Shown: piece by piece, positions 42,145 to 53,667 of the stretch
Layout: every line of letters starts with the position of its first letter
Numbering within the stretch: the first letter of the stretch is position 1
Assembly: GCA_016946835.1 (NCBI GenBank)
Contig: JACVTC010000129.1
Location: 57,501 to 121,500, forward strand
DNA length: 64,000 nt
Origin: Neocallimastix lanati (nom. inval.)
Taxonomy: Eukaryota; Neocallimastigomycota; Neocallimastigomycetes; Neocallimastigales; Neocallimastigaceae
Direction of reading: 5' to 3'
Notes under the pieces: model-generated
Told to the model about the DNA's origin: nothing
Databases searched by the model: none
Seen by the model: the letters and a program-made list of their open reading frames with translations, nothing else
Translations under genes and position numbers: made by a program

Positions 42145-42264
42145 TTACCAACTGCTTTAACATGTTTCGGCCGTCTACTTTTACCAGAATATAGTACAAA
42201 GGAAAAATTAAAGAATAGACTTTTAACAGCTATTGAAAATGCTAAAGGTTTTGGACTTGTCTAA
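36108..42264 (+). CDS. HECT E3 ubiquitin ligase with N-terminal AZUL zinc finger (UBE3A/HUL4 type), three apparent frame breaks
   Basis: The ligase accepts ubiquitin from E2 onto a Cys and passes it to substrates. Sixteen exons are read: 36108-36442, 36708-36778, 36912-37106, 37270-37779, 37958-38409, 38519-38555, 38704-38753, 39064-39195, 39421-39533, 39701-39824, 39934-40060, 40247-40513, 40663-41172, 41384-41609, 41839-41982, 42144-42264. Total is about 1138 aa if the breaks are errors. The AZUL finger (about residues 112-162) contains [18 protein letters not shown] and HQFCPRCP. A Ser/Asn-rich linker follows, then a helical region, then the HECT domain ([20 protein letters not shown] onward). 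The catalytic Cys sits in [16 protein letters not shown] (TGT at 42163-42165), and the protein ends KGFGLV. Frame is lost at T3 39820-39822 (next to a donor), at T4 40398-40401 and at an A5 run in 40669-40679. One added base at each restores conserved sequence. Exons on both sides of each break remain conserved, which favours consensus errors over a pseudogene. Confidence 0.95.
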
Positions 42265-42793
42265 TCTAATCTATATTAAAAATTTATCAAATTAAAACAA
42301 AACAAAACAAAACAAAACAAAACAAACAAACAAAAAAATAAAAAATAAAAAAATAAAAAAAAAAAGGCTGAAATTTTGAAATATTTTATATATTATAAAA
42401 TTATAATATATAAATGATATATCCATTTTTTATATATTAAGATTATACTTACATATATATATTCTTCTTTTAAATTCTATTTACTATAATTAAAAAGGTT
42501 AAAAATGAAATAAAATAAACTATACAATTAAAAATTTAAAATTATTAAATATATATTATTATATACCTATTTATTATTGTAAAATAAAATTTAAAAAAAA
42601 AAAAAAAAAAAAATTTTTTTTTTTTTTTTTATTACTATATTTTATTTTATTTTAATAAATTTTATAATATTTGCAAAATAATAATTAAACGAAAATAAAA
42701 AATAATAAAAATTATAATGATAATGATAATAATAATAATAAATACAAATTAAAAAAATAAATAAATAATTAAATAATAAAAGTTTAAAAGAAA

Positions 42794-42854
<61 letters not shown>

Positions 42855-42964
42855 AAAACTGATTTAAAGGATTTAGTATTATAGTTTAAATTATAATGAA
42901 TTATATTAATATATATGAGTGTATGCGTGTGGGGGTGTATGTGTATGTGTATTATTATTATTTA
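42265..42964. other. 3' flank of the HECT gene, homopolymers and simple repeats
   Basis: After the HECT stop come AAAAC pentamers (42294-42335), mixed A and T runs (42590-42632), an A-run of about 55 near 42797-42852, and a GTGTATG/GTGTGGGGGTGTATGTGTATGTGT patch at 42917-42950 that is unusually G-rich for this window. No gene is seen. Confidence 0.8.
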
Positions 42965-43159
42965 CTTTTTTGTCCCAAATGAATGTTGACCATGTTGTCG
43001 ACGTCGTACTGATAAGGCATAATGATAAAATACAGGATCATCATCTATTTCTACGAAAGGGTGAATCTCACCTTAGCAGTTCAATAAAATGATGAATCCC
43101 CTGGGGAGAGTTTAGTGGACACCACACTATCTATTTTAAAAAGATGTTTTACTTTTAGA

Positions 43160-43190
<31 letters not shown>

Positions 43191-43265
43191 TTATTTGTTA
43201 GGAAGGGGAAAATACCCGTATAGTATACAACTTGCCGAAAATACATAATAATTGTATTTTTTAGA
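42965..43265. mobile_element. Diverged inverted copy of the 45.0-45.36 kb element (arm A)
   Basis: On the plus strand this segment aligns with the minus strand of 45085-45345. Shared blocks include GTCGACGTCGTACTGATAAG, GGGGAGAGTTTAGTGGACAC and ACCACACTATCTATTTTAAA. Estimated identity is 80-85%, with an ATT-repeat expansion near 43165-43192 that the other copy lacks. G+C is well above the local background. The two copies could pair as arms of a 1.8-kb-loop hairpin. I infer two independent insertions of the same retroelement 3' end in opposite orientations. Confidence 0.75.
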
Positions 43266-43331
43266 TTTTTTTTTTCTTTTTTTAATTTTTTATTTTTATT
43301 TTTATTTTTTTTTTTTTTTTTTTTTTTTTTT

Positions 43332-44607
43332 GAATGGTATTTACATTTGTTAGAAACTCCGCAATCTCCACAAAATACGGAACAGTTGACGAAGTTGAAC
43401 TTTATTTAAAAAATATTGTCAACTAATTATCTTTGTTCCTCATCCTAAACTTTAATTTTTGAATATATTGAACGCCCACCAAGAAGTGCACTCAATATAT
43501 AATAATAAATATTATTATCATAATTCCCTTTTCTGAATCAGAAGAAACATCCAAAAGATTTTTGTTTCAATTATTTTCAATGATCATTACAAATTTCAAA
43601 AAAGAGATCATCTAGAAAAGGTAAAAATTTATTTCTGTAATTTTCTAAATTCTTTACAGGCAAAGATCCAGTGAGAAAAGCTAGGTACACTAACACCATA
43701 ACAAGGGCAACATTTAGGGCAATCTTCTGAGACTATTTTTTTTTTTTTCTTTTTAATAAAAATACTAATGTCAAAATTTTAAAAACCACAACCTAATTCG
43801 AGAAATCCAAAAAGAATCCCAACTGATACTTAGGATATTGAAATGTTAAGTTTCTGATTTCTGAAATAAATCCAAAATCATTCTCCTTGTAAATAATTGC
43901 TTTTTTAGCCTTTTGAGGGTTTGAAGACATCTCTTTCCCCAATAAAACTTTTTTTATTTCACTTGTTTTTTTTTTTTTTTTTTTTTTTTTTTACCATTTA
44001 ATTTCTTTATCCAAAGTCCTTGATTCTTTAGTCCATGAGTAATGTGACATAGTAGGAATATTATTAGTGAGATGATTAATAATACATGATGAGTTTTTTC
44101 CATTTTCTAAAGCATCGTAATTGAGATAAAACACAAATAGCTTGAAAGAGGAGGTATTCTCAATTCACGAGTAATATCATAGAGACTAACAGAAGAATTA
44201 CGAGATTTAAATCCATAACTCCAATAAAGTCCTCTATTAATAATTTTTTTGAGTTTTAGAGCATCTACTCTTATTTGAATCAAAGAGAGGAGCATAATAT
44301 AAAACAAGACTAAGAATAAACGAAATTAAAACATATTTCTTCAATGGGAGAGGAATAGATTTATTAATAAGAAATCGAAAGTACGAAATTTAACTTGACA
44401 TTTAAATTACTGTTTAATTTGGATTGTATAGGTTTCAGTGATAAAGATTCATCAAAAGGAATACCAAGATAGGTATAGTTGTCAGTTTTAGGTAATTTGT
44501 TACTACCAATAAAGAAAGATGGATCTTCATAATTTATTGGTTTAACTAAGTTAATCGGTTTTACAAGAGTAACACACTTACAATATCGTCATATTTTTCA
44601 CATTTAT
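43332..44607 (-). pseudogene. Non-LTR (LINE) retrotransposon, C-terminal reverse-transcriptase region, degenerate copy 1
   Basis: Read on the minus strand from about 44600, broken frames give in order: VTLVKPINLVKPINYEDPSF; the LINE motif YLGIPFDESLSLKPI; a LYYAPLFDSNKSR stretch; SLYDITRELRIPPLSS; HYSWTKESRTLD; NPQKAKKAIIYKENDF with FQYPKYQLGF; and a Cys/His knuckle CPCYGVSVPSFSHWIFAC (CxxC-x8-H-x4-C). This order matches the region after the RT domain in fungal LINE ORF2 proteins. Several frameshifts (for example near 44125 and 44385) and stops make it non-functional. The catalytic RT core and endonuclease lie outside or are lost. Copy 1 lies head to tail with copy 2. A T-run near 43297-43331 (poly(A) on the coding strand) may mark its 3' end. 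Confidence 0.75.
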
Positions 44608-44869
44608 ATTTTTTTGATTTTTTTATACAGTGTTTTAGATTCTTTAGTCCAGGAATAATAAGGCATTTTGGGAATAGATTTAATAAGATCCTTTATTATA
44701 CAGTTTGATTTACTTCATTTTGCAAAAGATTTAATCTGTAAGGCTGCGCATACACCAGCAATAGGAGGAATGCTTAGATCTCGAGATAAAGCATAAGTAC
44801 TCATAGTAGTAGAATTATGTCTAATATAGTCATTGTTTTCTGAACTTATTTTATCATTTTTAGAGAAGG

Positions 44870-44940
44870 AGCCGATACACCAAAATAGACCAGTATTAAT
44901 TAATGTTTGAATTCTAGCCGTTCTAGATTTGTTTGAACCA

Positions 44941-44943
<3 letters not shown>
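44870..44943. repeat. 74-bp direct repeat, left copy (target-site duplication candidate)
   Basis: It begins AGCCGATACACC and ends GAACCAAGT, and is identical base for base to 45357-45430. It ends exactly where the T-run of the inserted element begins. Confidence 0.92.
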
Positions 44944-44983
<40 letters not shown>

Positions 44984-45356
44984 CAGGGAAGAGAATACAC
45001 TTCCAAAACTTTATTAATTTTATTATAAAAAATACATGTAGGTGAAAAGTACATTTGAAATTAAAAATAAAAAATTAAAAAATAAAAAAATAAAAAGCTC
45101 GAAATTACTATGTATTTCGTCAAGTTGTACTATGCGGGAATTTTTCCCTTCCTATCAAATAAAAAAGAAATAAAACCTAGAAGTAACATCTTTAAAATAG
45201 ATAGTGTGGTGTCCACTAAACTCTCCCCGGACTCATCATTTATTGAACTACTAGGGAGAGATTCATCCTTCGTAGCAATAGATGACGATCCTGTATTATC
45301 ATTATGCCTTATCAGTACGACGTCGACGCTCTTGGATAAGTTTGGTATTTTGCAAT
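44944..45356 (-). mobile_element. 413-bp poly(A)-tailed retroinsert (arm B) inside LINE copy 2
   Basis: The inserted segment lies between the two 74-bp repeats. On the minus strand it starts ATTGCAAAATACC, carries the block shared with arm A (GTCGACGTCGTACTG ... GTGGACACCACAC) and ends CTCTTCCCTGTCT followed by about 37 A. Poly(A) at one end, duplicated target DNA at both and no terminal inverted repeats are signs of target-primed reverse transcription by a LINE machinery. A minus-strand frame stays open for much of it (KSVDVVLIRHND ... SILKMLLLGFISFLF). It may be a 5'-truncated LINE 3' end, a SINE or a processed transcript. No family is recognised. Confidence 0.8.
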
Positions 45357-45430
45357 AGCCGATACACCAAAATAGACCAGTATTAATTAATGTTTGAATT
45401 CTAGCCGTTCTAGATTTGTTTGAACCAAGT
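45357..45430. repeat. 74-bp direct repeat, right copy (target-site duplication candidate)
   Basis: Perfect copy of 44870-44943. After it, the LINE copy 2 frame resumes (AAAGGAGAATAATAAATTAC). Confidence 0.92.
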
Positions 45431-45490
45431 AAAGGAGAATAATAAATTACTTTACTAATAACGAAAGATTGAAAAACTTTTTTTTTTTTT

Positions 45491-45716
45491 GTATATAATA
45501 GGAATAAGTTTATTTGAAAAGAAACGTATTCATTTCATTTTTAAATAGCCCCCTCCCCATTTATGAACCTTATTCAAAAACTAATAATAGAAAAAAAAAA
45601 AAATACTCAAGATTAAATAACACCAACAAAAAAAAAATAAATAAATAAATTAATAAATATAACAACAATTTTCATTTTATTTTTATTTTATAAATTATTT
45701 TATTTATTAAAAAATA

Positions 45717-45761
<45 letters not shown>

Positions 45762-47530
45762 ATAAATAATTTTAATTATATTTTTTTAATTATTATTTGT
45801 TAATTATATTATTTTAATGATATTTTTTAATTATAAATATATAATATTTTTGATATTGATTATTATTATTATAAATATAATTTTTTTTTTTTTTTTAAAA
45901 AATATAAATGATAATAATATATGAAAAATAAAGGATAAAAAAAAAATATTAATTATATTTTTTCTTTTTTTTTTTTTTCTTTTTTTTTTTTTTATATATA
46001 AACTTAGAAAAAAAAACTATAAAAACAATTTGATTTTATATTATATATATATATTTTTATATATAAAAATAATTATTATTATTTTAAAAATTATATTATT
46101 ATTTACTATTATTATTTACTATTAATTATTAATTATTACTATTAGTTATTAAATACTTCTTACTTTTTTTTTATTTTTTTTTTTTTTACAAATATATTAA
46201 ACATTTGTAAAAAAGAAAAAATAAAAATAAAATTAATTATTGTTGTGGAGGCTAATTAATTATCTCATTTAAAGTATTACCTTTTTTTCTTTTAACCTCA
46301 TCTTCTTCAATTATAAAATTAATTTAATATCTTAATAATAATACTATACTATTTTTTTTTTTTTTAAATTTATATATATATTTAAAAAAAAAAATAATAA
46401 TTTCATAAAAAAAAATTGTCTTAAGAACAATATAAATTATATATATAAAAATATATAGACTAGCTATATAATTTTTTTTAATTTTTTTTTTCTTTTATAT
46501 ATATTCTTGTTTTTTTTTTTTTTTTCTAATAACCTTTTTTTTTTTTTTTTTTTTTTTTTTTACTCTTTGTTGAATAAATCCTAAATTATAAAATATTTAA
46601 TTTATTTGACTAGCAAGTAAATTATTATATATTATATTTATATTATTCATAAATTATTATATATTATATTTATATTATTCACATTATATTATTGTTATAA
46701 TTTTATTTATTACTTGATTATTATTTTTTATTAATAAAAAGGCTATTAAACTTTTTATCTTTTATTTTATTTTATTTATTTTTTTATTTAATAAAAATTA
46801 TTATCATAAAATTTAATGATATTATTTTTATTATTATTTTGTTTTTAATTTTTTCTGTTTGTTTGTTTTAGAGAATATGAAATTTATTAACAATTAAAGT
46901 TCTTTTCAATTTTTTATCCTTTTTTTAATAATTTTTTTAAATTTTACACTATTATTAATGCTGTTTTTTTTTTATTATTATTATTATTACTTTTACTATT
47001 GTTATTCGGTTTTTGTTATTTTCTTTTTTAAGTTTTTTTGTTCATTTTTCTTCTTTTTTTTTTTTTACTTTCTTTTTGCTTTTTTTTTATACTTATTTTT
47101 TTCACTTTTTCGTTTTTTATTTTTTATATAAAAGTATTATTAAATTTTCAAAAATTTTTATTCTGGAATTTTTATTCTGGAATTTTTTTTTTTTCTTCTT
47201 CTTTTTCTTCTTCTTTTTCTTTTTTTTTCATTAATTCCAATTTTGAAACTAAATAACACAATTTTTTTTAATATTCCTTTGTTTTTTTTTTTTTTTCTAT
47301 TTCTTCTTCATCATCTTTCCTTATATTTTCTTTAATATTTCTTCTTTTTTCTTCTTCATCATTATTTTTTTATATATATTTTTACCCTTAAATTTCATTT
47401 CTAATTATTTTTATTATATAATTTAAATATTTAAAATTAAAAATATAAAAAAAAAAAAATTCAAATATATATAAAAAAAAAATTTTTTTTTTTTATTTAT
47501 AAAAATAATGTTAAGAAAAAAATATAAAAT
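45491..47530. other. AT-rich gene-free region with long T-runs
   Basis: It contains a T40 run (45721-45760), further T-runs (45962-45993 and 46531-46560), TA tracts, and a T/C-rich block (47030-47360) that would read as Lys/Glu-rich on the minus strand. No start, stop and splice arrangement supports a gene. Confidence 0.6.
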
Positions 47531-47534
47531 AAAA

Positions 47535-47637
47535 GCTTGTAACCAGGGAAGATACTGCGCGTAAAACATCAAGTCTTAAGCGTCGGTCGTTAAAAATAAC
47601 CAGATTTTTACCGCCGAAACGGACCTTTTGGAACAAA
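47535..47637. other. Isolated CpG-rich island of about 100 bp, identity unknown
   Basis: This segment has roughly 45% G+C and many CpG steps (GCGCG, GTCGGTCG, CCGCCG), inside 18 kb of almost pure AT. The minus strand is open through it and reads KVRFGGKNLVIFNDRRLRL and then DVLRAVSSLVTS, using CGN arginine codons uncommon in neighbouring genes. The plus strand can form short hairpins (CCG-AAA-CGG and GTTA-AAAA-TAAC). It could be a noncoding RNA or a remnant of a foreign or mobile coding sequence. No tRNA, 5S, U1, U2 or U6 signature was found. Confidence 0.4.
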
Positions 47638-50600
47638 AAAAATTGATTGAATTATTTTTTAAAAAAAAATTGAATTAACAAATAGCTAATAAATTTTTTA
47701 TAAATATATTATTAATTTCAATATGAAAAGACTAGCTTTTCTTATTGAAGAAAAATAAAAAAAAAATTTAACTATTTTGTTTTCAATTTTATTATATTAA
47801 AGTAAAAAAAGAAGTTCTTCGAAACCTTTTTTTTTTTTTCTTTGTCATCATTAACCAGAATGAATTGAAATTGAAAAAAAAATAATACATATATAAATAT
47901 ATATATATATTTGGTTCAGAAGTTCAAATTTTATTAATTTATTAACCAGAATAAATTATAAAATTAAATTTTTGTTTTTATTTATAGTTTATTTTTTATA
48001 TTGTAATTAATAAAACTTTTTTTTTTAGTCTTTTTGTTTTACTATTGTTTAATTCTTTTTATAAAATTTTCTTTTGAAAAAGTTTTAATACCATAGTATT
48101 AAGTATTATTATTAAATATTAAATAATTTTTTTTTCTCTTATTGAAAAAGTTTTTTTTTCCTTTTTCTTATTTTAACTTTCTTAAAAAGTTTGAACTTTT
48201 TCTCTTCTTTAATTTTGGTAATTTAAAAGTTATTTCATAAGTGTAATAAATACTTTTACTTTAGTTTCTTTTTTTTTATTGTGTTTCTGTTAATTTTACT
48301 ATTTCTAATTTTTATTATTATAAAAAAAATGGCGATATAACTCTTCCTTTACCTAGTATACTATATTATATTATACTGTTATAATAATTTATTGCTATAA
48401 TTCTTTAATTTTCTAAATATTATAAAAATTTATCATTAACTATAGTATTAAAGAATTTTCTGTTCTTTTTTTTTTTTTTTCTAATGATTAATAATAATCT
48501 ATTATAAACTATATTAGCATTATAGTGAATTTTTGAAAAAAAAAAAATTACTTATTTTCTATAACTTAATAGTAACTATAATAAATCCATTACTATTATT
48601 TTTTTTCCTTTTTATTCTATATTAACACCTTTTTTGTTTTTTAACTAATAGGTAAATGAAGTTTTCTTTTTTTTTTTTTATAAAATTTAAAAAGAAAATT
48701 GTAAAATATAACTAAACTAAAAAAAAATAAAACTTGGAATGAAATATATTTTGAGATATAAATAAAAAAAGAAAAAAAAAAAAAGAATAAAAAAAAATAC
48801 TAAGAAATAGGAAATAAAAAATTAAAAAATTATATATATTTTGTGACCTAGTTAATAACCATCCCCCCTAATTGATAATTATTTAACCATTTTTTTTTAA
48901 ATAAAAAAATAAATAATTCTTTTTTTTTTTTTTTCTTTTTCTTCTTCCTTATAATTTTTTTTTATTCTTTAAAGTTTTTTTCTTTTTTTTTTTTACTTTC
49001 TCAATCAACTTCACTCCATAAAGAGTTTCATTTTCTTTTATCAATATTTTTTTTAATTTTCCCATTATTAAACCTTCAAGGTTTATTATTATAAATAGAA
49101 AAAAAATAAATATATAATAATAAAATAATTGAAATAAATTTTACTAATAAAATTTATTCTTTTATTTATTATTTTATCATTCTTAAATTTATTTTTTTTC
49201 GTCTTTTTTTTTTTTTTTTTTTACTTTTTTAAAATATTCAATATTAAAAAGTATCTTTTTTTTATAAAAATATATTTAAGTTCTAAATTATATTTAAACA
49301 TTAAAAAAAATTATTTTTTATTGTTAAACTATATTAAATTATAAAAATATATATATTTTATCTTTCCCATATTAATATATAAAAAAAAGAAAAGTATATA
49401 TATATTAAAATAAAAATTATTAACAAATATGAATTATTATTAAATTATTAAATAAAAAACGAAAAAATTTTTTAATATTAATTAAAATAAAACTATATAT
49501 ATTATAATAAAATATATACTAAAAAAAAATAGAAAAAGGAGAGGTTTAAAAAAAAAGGAAACACTTTTTCCTTTTCTTAATACCCTACTCCCTTTCCTTT
49601 ACTTTTTTTTCTTTTATATTATTTTTTAATAAAAAATTTTTTTATTTGAAAAAAAAATTCCCAAAGAAATTTTTGAGTATTTATATTTTTTTTTTTTTTT
49701 TATATTTTAATTTATTTTATATATTATCTTAATATTTCAAAAATAAAAGAAGAAAAAAAAAAAGTAAAAAAGTTTGATTTCTATTATTATGGACAGTTTT
49801 AATTTATACTTAATTTATTATATAGTAAAAATAGATTAAATAAAAAAAAGTTAAAAGGTAATAAAGAACAAAAGTATATTAATAAAAAAGAATTGAGTAA
49901 TATTATATATATAAATAATAATACATAATTGAATAATTGAATAATTAAATTTTCTATAATATATACATATATATTATATATTATATATATATCATACCTA
50001 AATAAAATATATTAAAAAAATTTTAATTATTTTATTTGGCATTCATGTATTCATAATGAATGCTAAAAGACTATATTAAAATAAAAGTATTAAAGTTTTG
50101 TTTAATCCATTTATTAAATTATTCATATATAATAGTATATATATTAATAGTATTTATTTATTTATTAATTAATATAGCATTTCTATGAGGATATATTATG
50201 TAATAATATAAAATTATATATATATTTATAAAAGAAAGACTTTTATTTCATTTAATATTTATAGACATATTATGTATATTTATACATATATTTATAATAA
50301 TATTTATTAATTATTTGTTTTTTCTTTTTAATTAATTTTTTTAATTTAACTTTTTATTTTGTAGATTAAATTTGAACTTTATTAATTATTTTTTATTTTA
50401 AATAAAAAAGTTCAATGATAAAAAAATAAAAAATAAAGTTCATAAAATGGATGATAGAAATAATCAAATAGAATGAATAGAAGATTTCCAATTCTCTGTT
50501 CAAAAGTTTATTTATTATCATTTTTATTTTAAAATGTTAATAGTCCTATCTCTATTAACAATAATAATAATAATAATAATAATAATATGAAATCTATGTA

Positions 50601-52260
50601 TAAAATAATATGGATCATTTTTTATTTTTGATAATATTACATAATTATAAAATATTATTAAATAAATATAAAATAAATATAATATAATATAAATATAAAA
50701 TATAATATAATATAATATAATATAAAATAAATATAAAATAAAATATAATATAATATAATTAAATATAATTGAATATTATAAAATATTATAAAATATTATA
50801 AAATATTTAAATAAATAGATTTAAATATGTTAAATAAATAAATAAATAAATATATAATTATAAAAAAAATTTTTTTTCTTTTTTCTTTTTTCTTTTTTAA
50901 TATAAAGAAAATTTTTGAAATTAAATTAAATTCATTTAACCAATTTAATATAATGTATAATATATAATAATCTAATGTTATATAAATAAATATTTTTTTT
51001 TTATTTTTTTTTTAGTCAATTTATTTAAACATGATTTAATATTATGGTTTATTTTTATGATAATGAAATTTGAATAATTAATAATGATATATAATGATAT
51101 CTAATTATGATATTAATAATAATACATAATAATTTATAATAATAACAATATATAATGATATATATTAATAATAATTTATAATAATATATAATAATAGTAA
51201 TAATAATTTATAATAATATATAATAATAGTAATAATAATTTGTAATAATATATAAAAAAAATGGTAATATTTAATAATACTATTATTAATAATATTAATA
51301 CTATATAATGATAATAATTAATAATATTAATATTAATAATAATATAAATGATAATAATTAATAAAACAATTATGATATTAATAATTAATAATAATTATTA
51401 AATATATAATTATGATAATAGTGATGATAATAATTGAATTAATGATAATAATGAAAATATATAATTTTCATAACATGAAATCATATTTTGAATATTGATA
51501 GAAGAAGTGATAAATGATAATGTTTGAATGAACAAAATGATAAAAAGTAATATCGTTATTGAGTAAGTTTATAATTAAAAAGTTGAAAATTAAAATATTT
51601 TAACAGTTCTTCTCTTATTAATTAAAATAGAAATATAAAAATAAAAAATAAAAATAATATTATATATATATATTATATATATTTGTATATAATAAATTAT
51701 AATTTTTATTTAGAACTTTTATTAAAATTAAAAATGGTAAAATAAATAGATATAAATGAAAAGATAAATAAAAAAAAAACAATAAATAAAATAATATAAT
51801 ATCATATCATATAAAATAAAATAAAAAAGAAACAAAAAAAAAAAATAGGAAACATTTATCCTGTAATAGCAATAAATATTGTAAAAAGCTTTCTTTTTTT
51901 ACTTTTTATTATTACTACTTCAATGATATTTCATATGACCATGTTTAATTGTAAAATTGGAAAAAAAAGTTTCTATTTTATAGGTTCCATTTCAAAAAAA
52001 AAAGAAAAAAAAAGTTTATATTTCCAAATATTCCCAATAAATAAATATAAAAAGTTTTTATTTATTTATTTATTTATCATTTATTTTATTATTAATTAAT
52101 ATTTTATATGTCATCATTTAATATTTATCAATATATATGTCATTATATGTTATTATTTTATAATAATTAATATTAATTTATTATTTACTACTATTACTAT
52201 TTATTATTATATGTTATTATATGTTATTATATCATATGATATATCATACAATATATATTA
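47638..52260. other. AT desert, no gene seen
   Basis: Homopolymers, ATT/TAA words, TATAA pentamers (50680-50760) and a 32-bp tandem repeat of about three copies at 51165-51255 (unit starting TAATAATAATTTATAATAAT). No supportable coding frame. Confidence 0.75.
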
Positions 52261-53636
52261 AAAAAAATTTTTTTTTTTTGATCTTTCTGACCGGACGGAA
52301 AGAAGAATGATTGAAAAAAAAAAACGGCAAACTTTTTTTTTATTTATTTAAAAATAGTGTATTATATATATTTATTTATTATATTTATTTAATTTAATTT
52401 TTTTTATTATTTATAATTATATCTTTTAAACTTTTATTTTATTTTTTATAATAATATTAAATGATTTTTTATTTTTTTTTTTTATTCATTACTTTCCATA
52501 AATGAACTTTAATTTTTCACGAGACTGACTGCTTAAATTAAAAATTTTTTTTCTTTTTTGTTTTAATTTTTTTTTTGGTTCATTTATTATTATTGTTGTT
52601 GTTATGTATAAATAAAATTAATAATAATATAAACTTTATTTTATACTAATTTTCTTTTTTTTGGCTAAAATTTAAATATTTTCTTATTTTTTTTTAATTT
52701 TAATTTATATATGAATAAATAAATTAATAAATAAACTTTTAATTATAAATTAAATTTACATTAAATTCAAATAATAAAAAATAAAAATTGGTAATAAAAA
52801 AAAGTTAATAATAATAATTATAATTTATAAATATATTAACATATAAAAATACAAAAAAACATTAATATTTGTATAATATATATTTATATATTTATAATAA
52901 TTTATTAAATAATAAGTAAATAAATAAAATAATGAATAAACTTTTTGTTTTTTAATATTTTTTTATTTTACTACTTAATTATTATTTATTATTTAATTAT
53001 TTATTATTTATTTATTTATTTTTTATTATTTATTATTTATTATTTATTATTTATTATTTATTATTTATTATTTATTATTTATTATTTATTATTTATTATT
53101 TAATTATTTAATTATTTAATTATCTATTATTTATTATTTATTATTTATTATTAATTGCCTCTAATTAAATGATGATGCCTGTGACGTTACTAAATTTATT
53201 TAGTATTATGAGTAATTTATTATTTTATTTTATATATATATCAATATTTCATATTTTATTTTCCCATATATTCCTTAGGAAATTTTTTAATCGTTTTTTT
53301 TTTTATTTTATTTTTATTTTTTTAGAAAATAACTATTCTTTTATTAACTATTTTTATTATTTAATTTTATATTTTTAATGATTCCTTATTTTTATATTTA
53401 TTTGGCGTTTATTTAGATCTATTAAATTTAATATTAAAAATATTTAAACAAAAAAAAAAAAGTATATATCATATAAGCAAATATATCATAACTCATATTT
53501 AAAATAATAATAATAATAGATTATATATACAAATATTAAAATGTAGATTAATAAAAAAAATAATACAAATTAAATAAAATAAAGAGAAAAAATTTGATAT
53601 TTGATATTTTTTTTTACATCTTAAGTAATATAATTC

Positions 53637-53667
<31 letters not shown>

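Larger units (their letters stand above)
44608..45490 (-). pseudogene. LINE reverse-transcriptase C-terminal fragment, copy 2, split by an insertion
   Basis: The minus-strand reading from about 45490 gives VISKVIYYSPLLGSNKSR, then ARIQTLINTGLFWCIGSF (its DNA lies within the 74-bp repeat). Past the insertion it continues with STYALSRDLSIPPIAG, KSNCIIKDLIKSIPKM and YYSWTKESKTLYKKIKKI. It is the same LINE region as copy 1 but a different, diverged copy. The frame is interrupted by the 413-bp insertion at 44944-45356 and its 74-bp duplication. At least one in-frame stop or shift also lies near 44720. It is a dead fragment, and its 5' part is missing beyond about 45490, where the DNA turns into a T-run and AT desert. 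Confidence 0.75.

Noticed and set aside
46240-46320. Possible terminal exon on the minus strand reading IEEDEVKRKKGNTLNEIIN then stop
   Set aside because: It has an exon-like composition, but no upstream exon with matching phase could be found. Too short to support.
47013-47256. Phe-rich plus-strand frames
   Set aside because: Artefacts of T-runs.
47200-47370. Lys/Glu-rich minus-strand stretches (DEEEKRRNIKENIRKDDEEE)
   Set aside because: T/C-rich low-complexity DNA gives such frames by chance. No start, splice sites or conserved domain.
53169-53378. Plus-strand Phe/Ile-rich frame of 69 codons
   Set aside because: Composition matches the AT background; no domain, splice or neighbour support.
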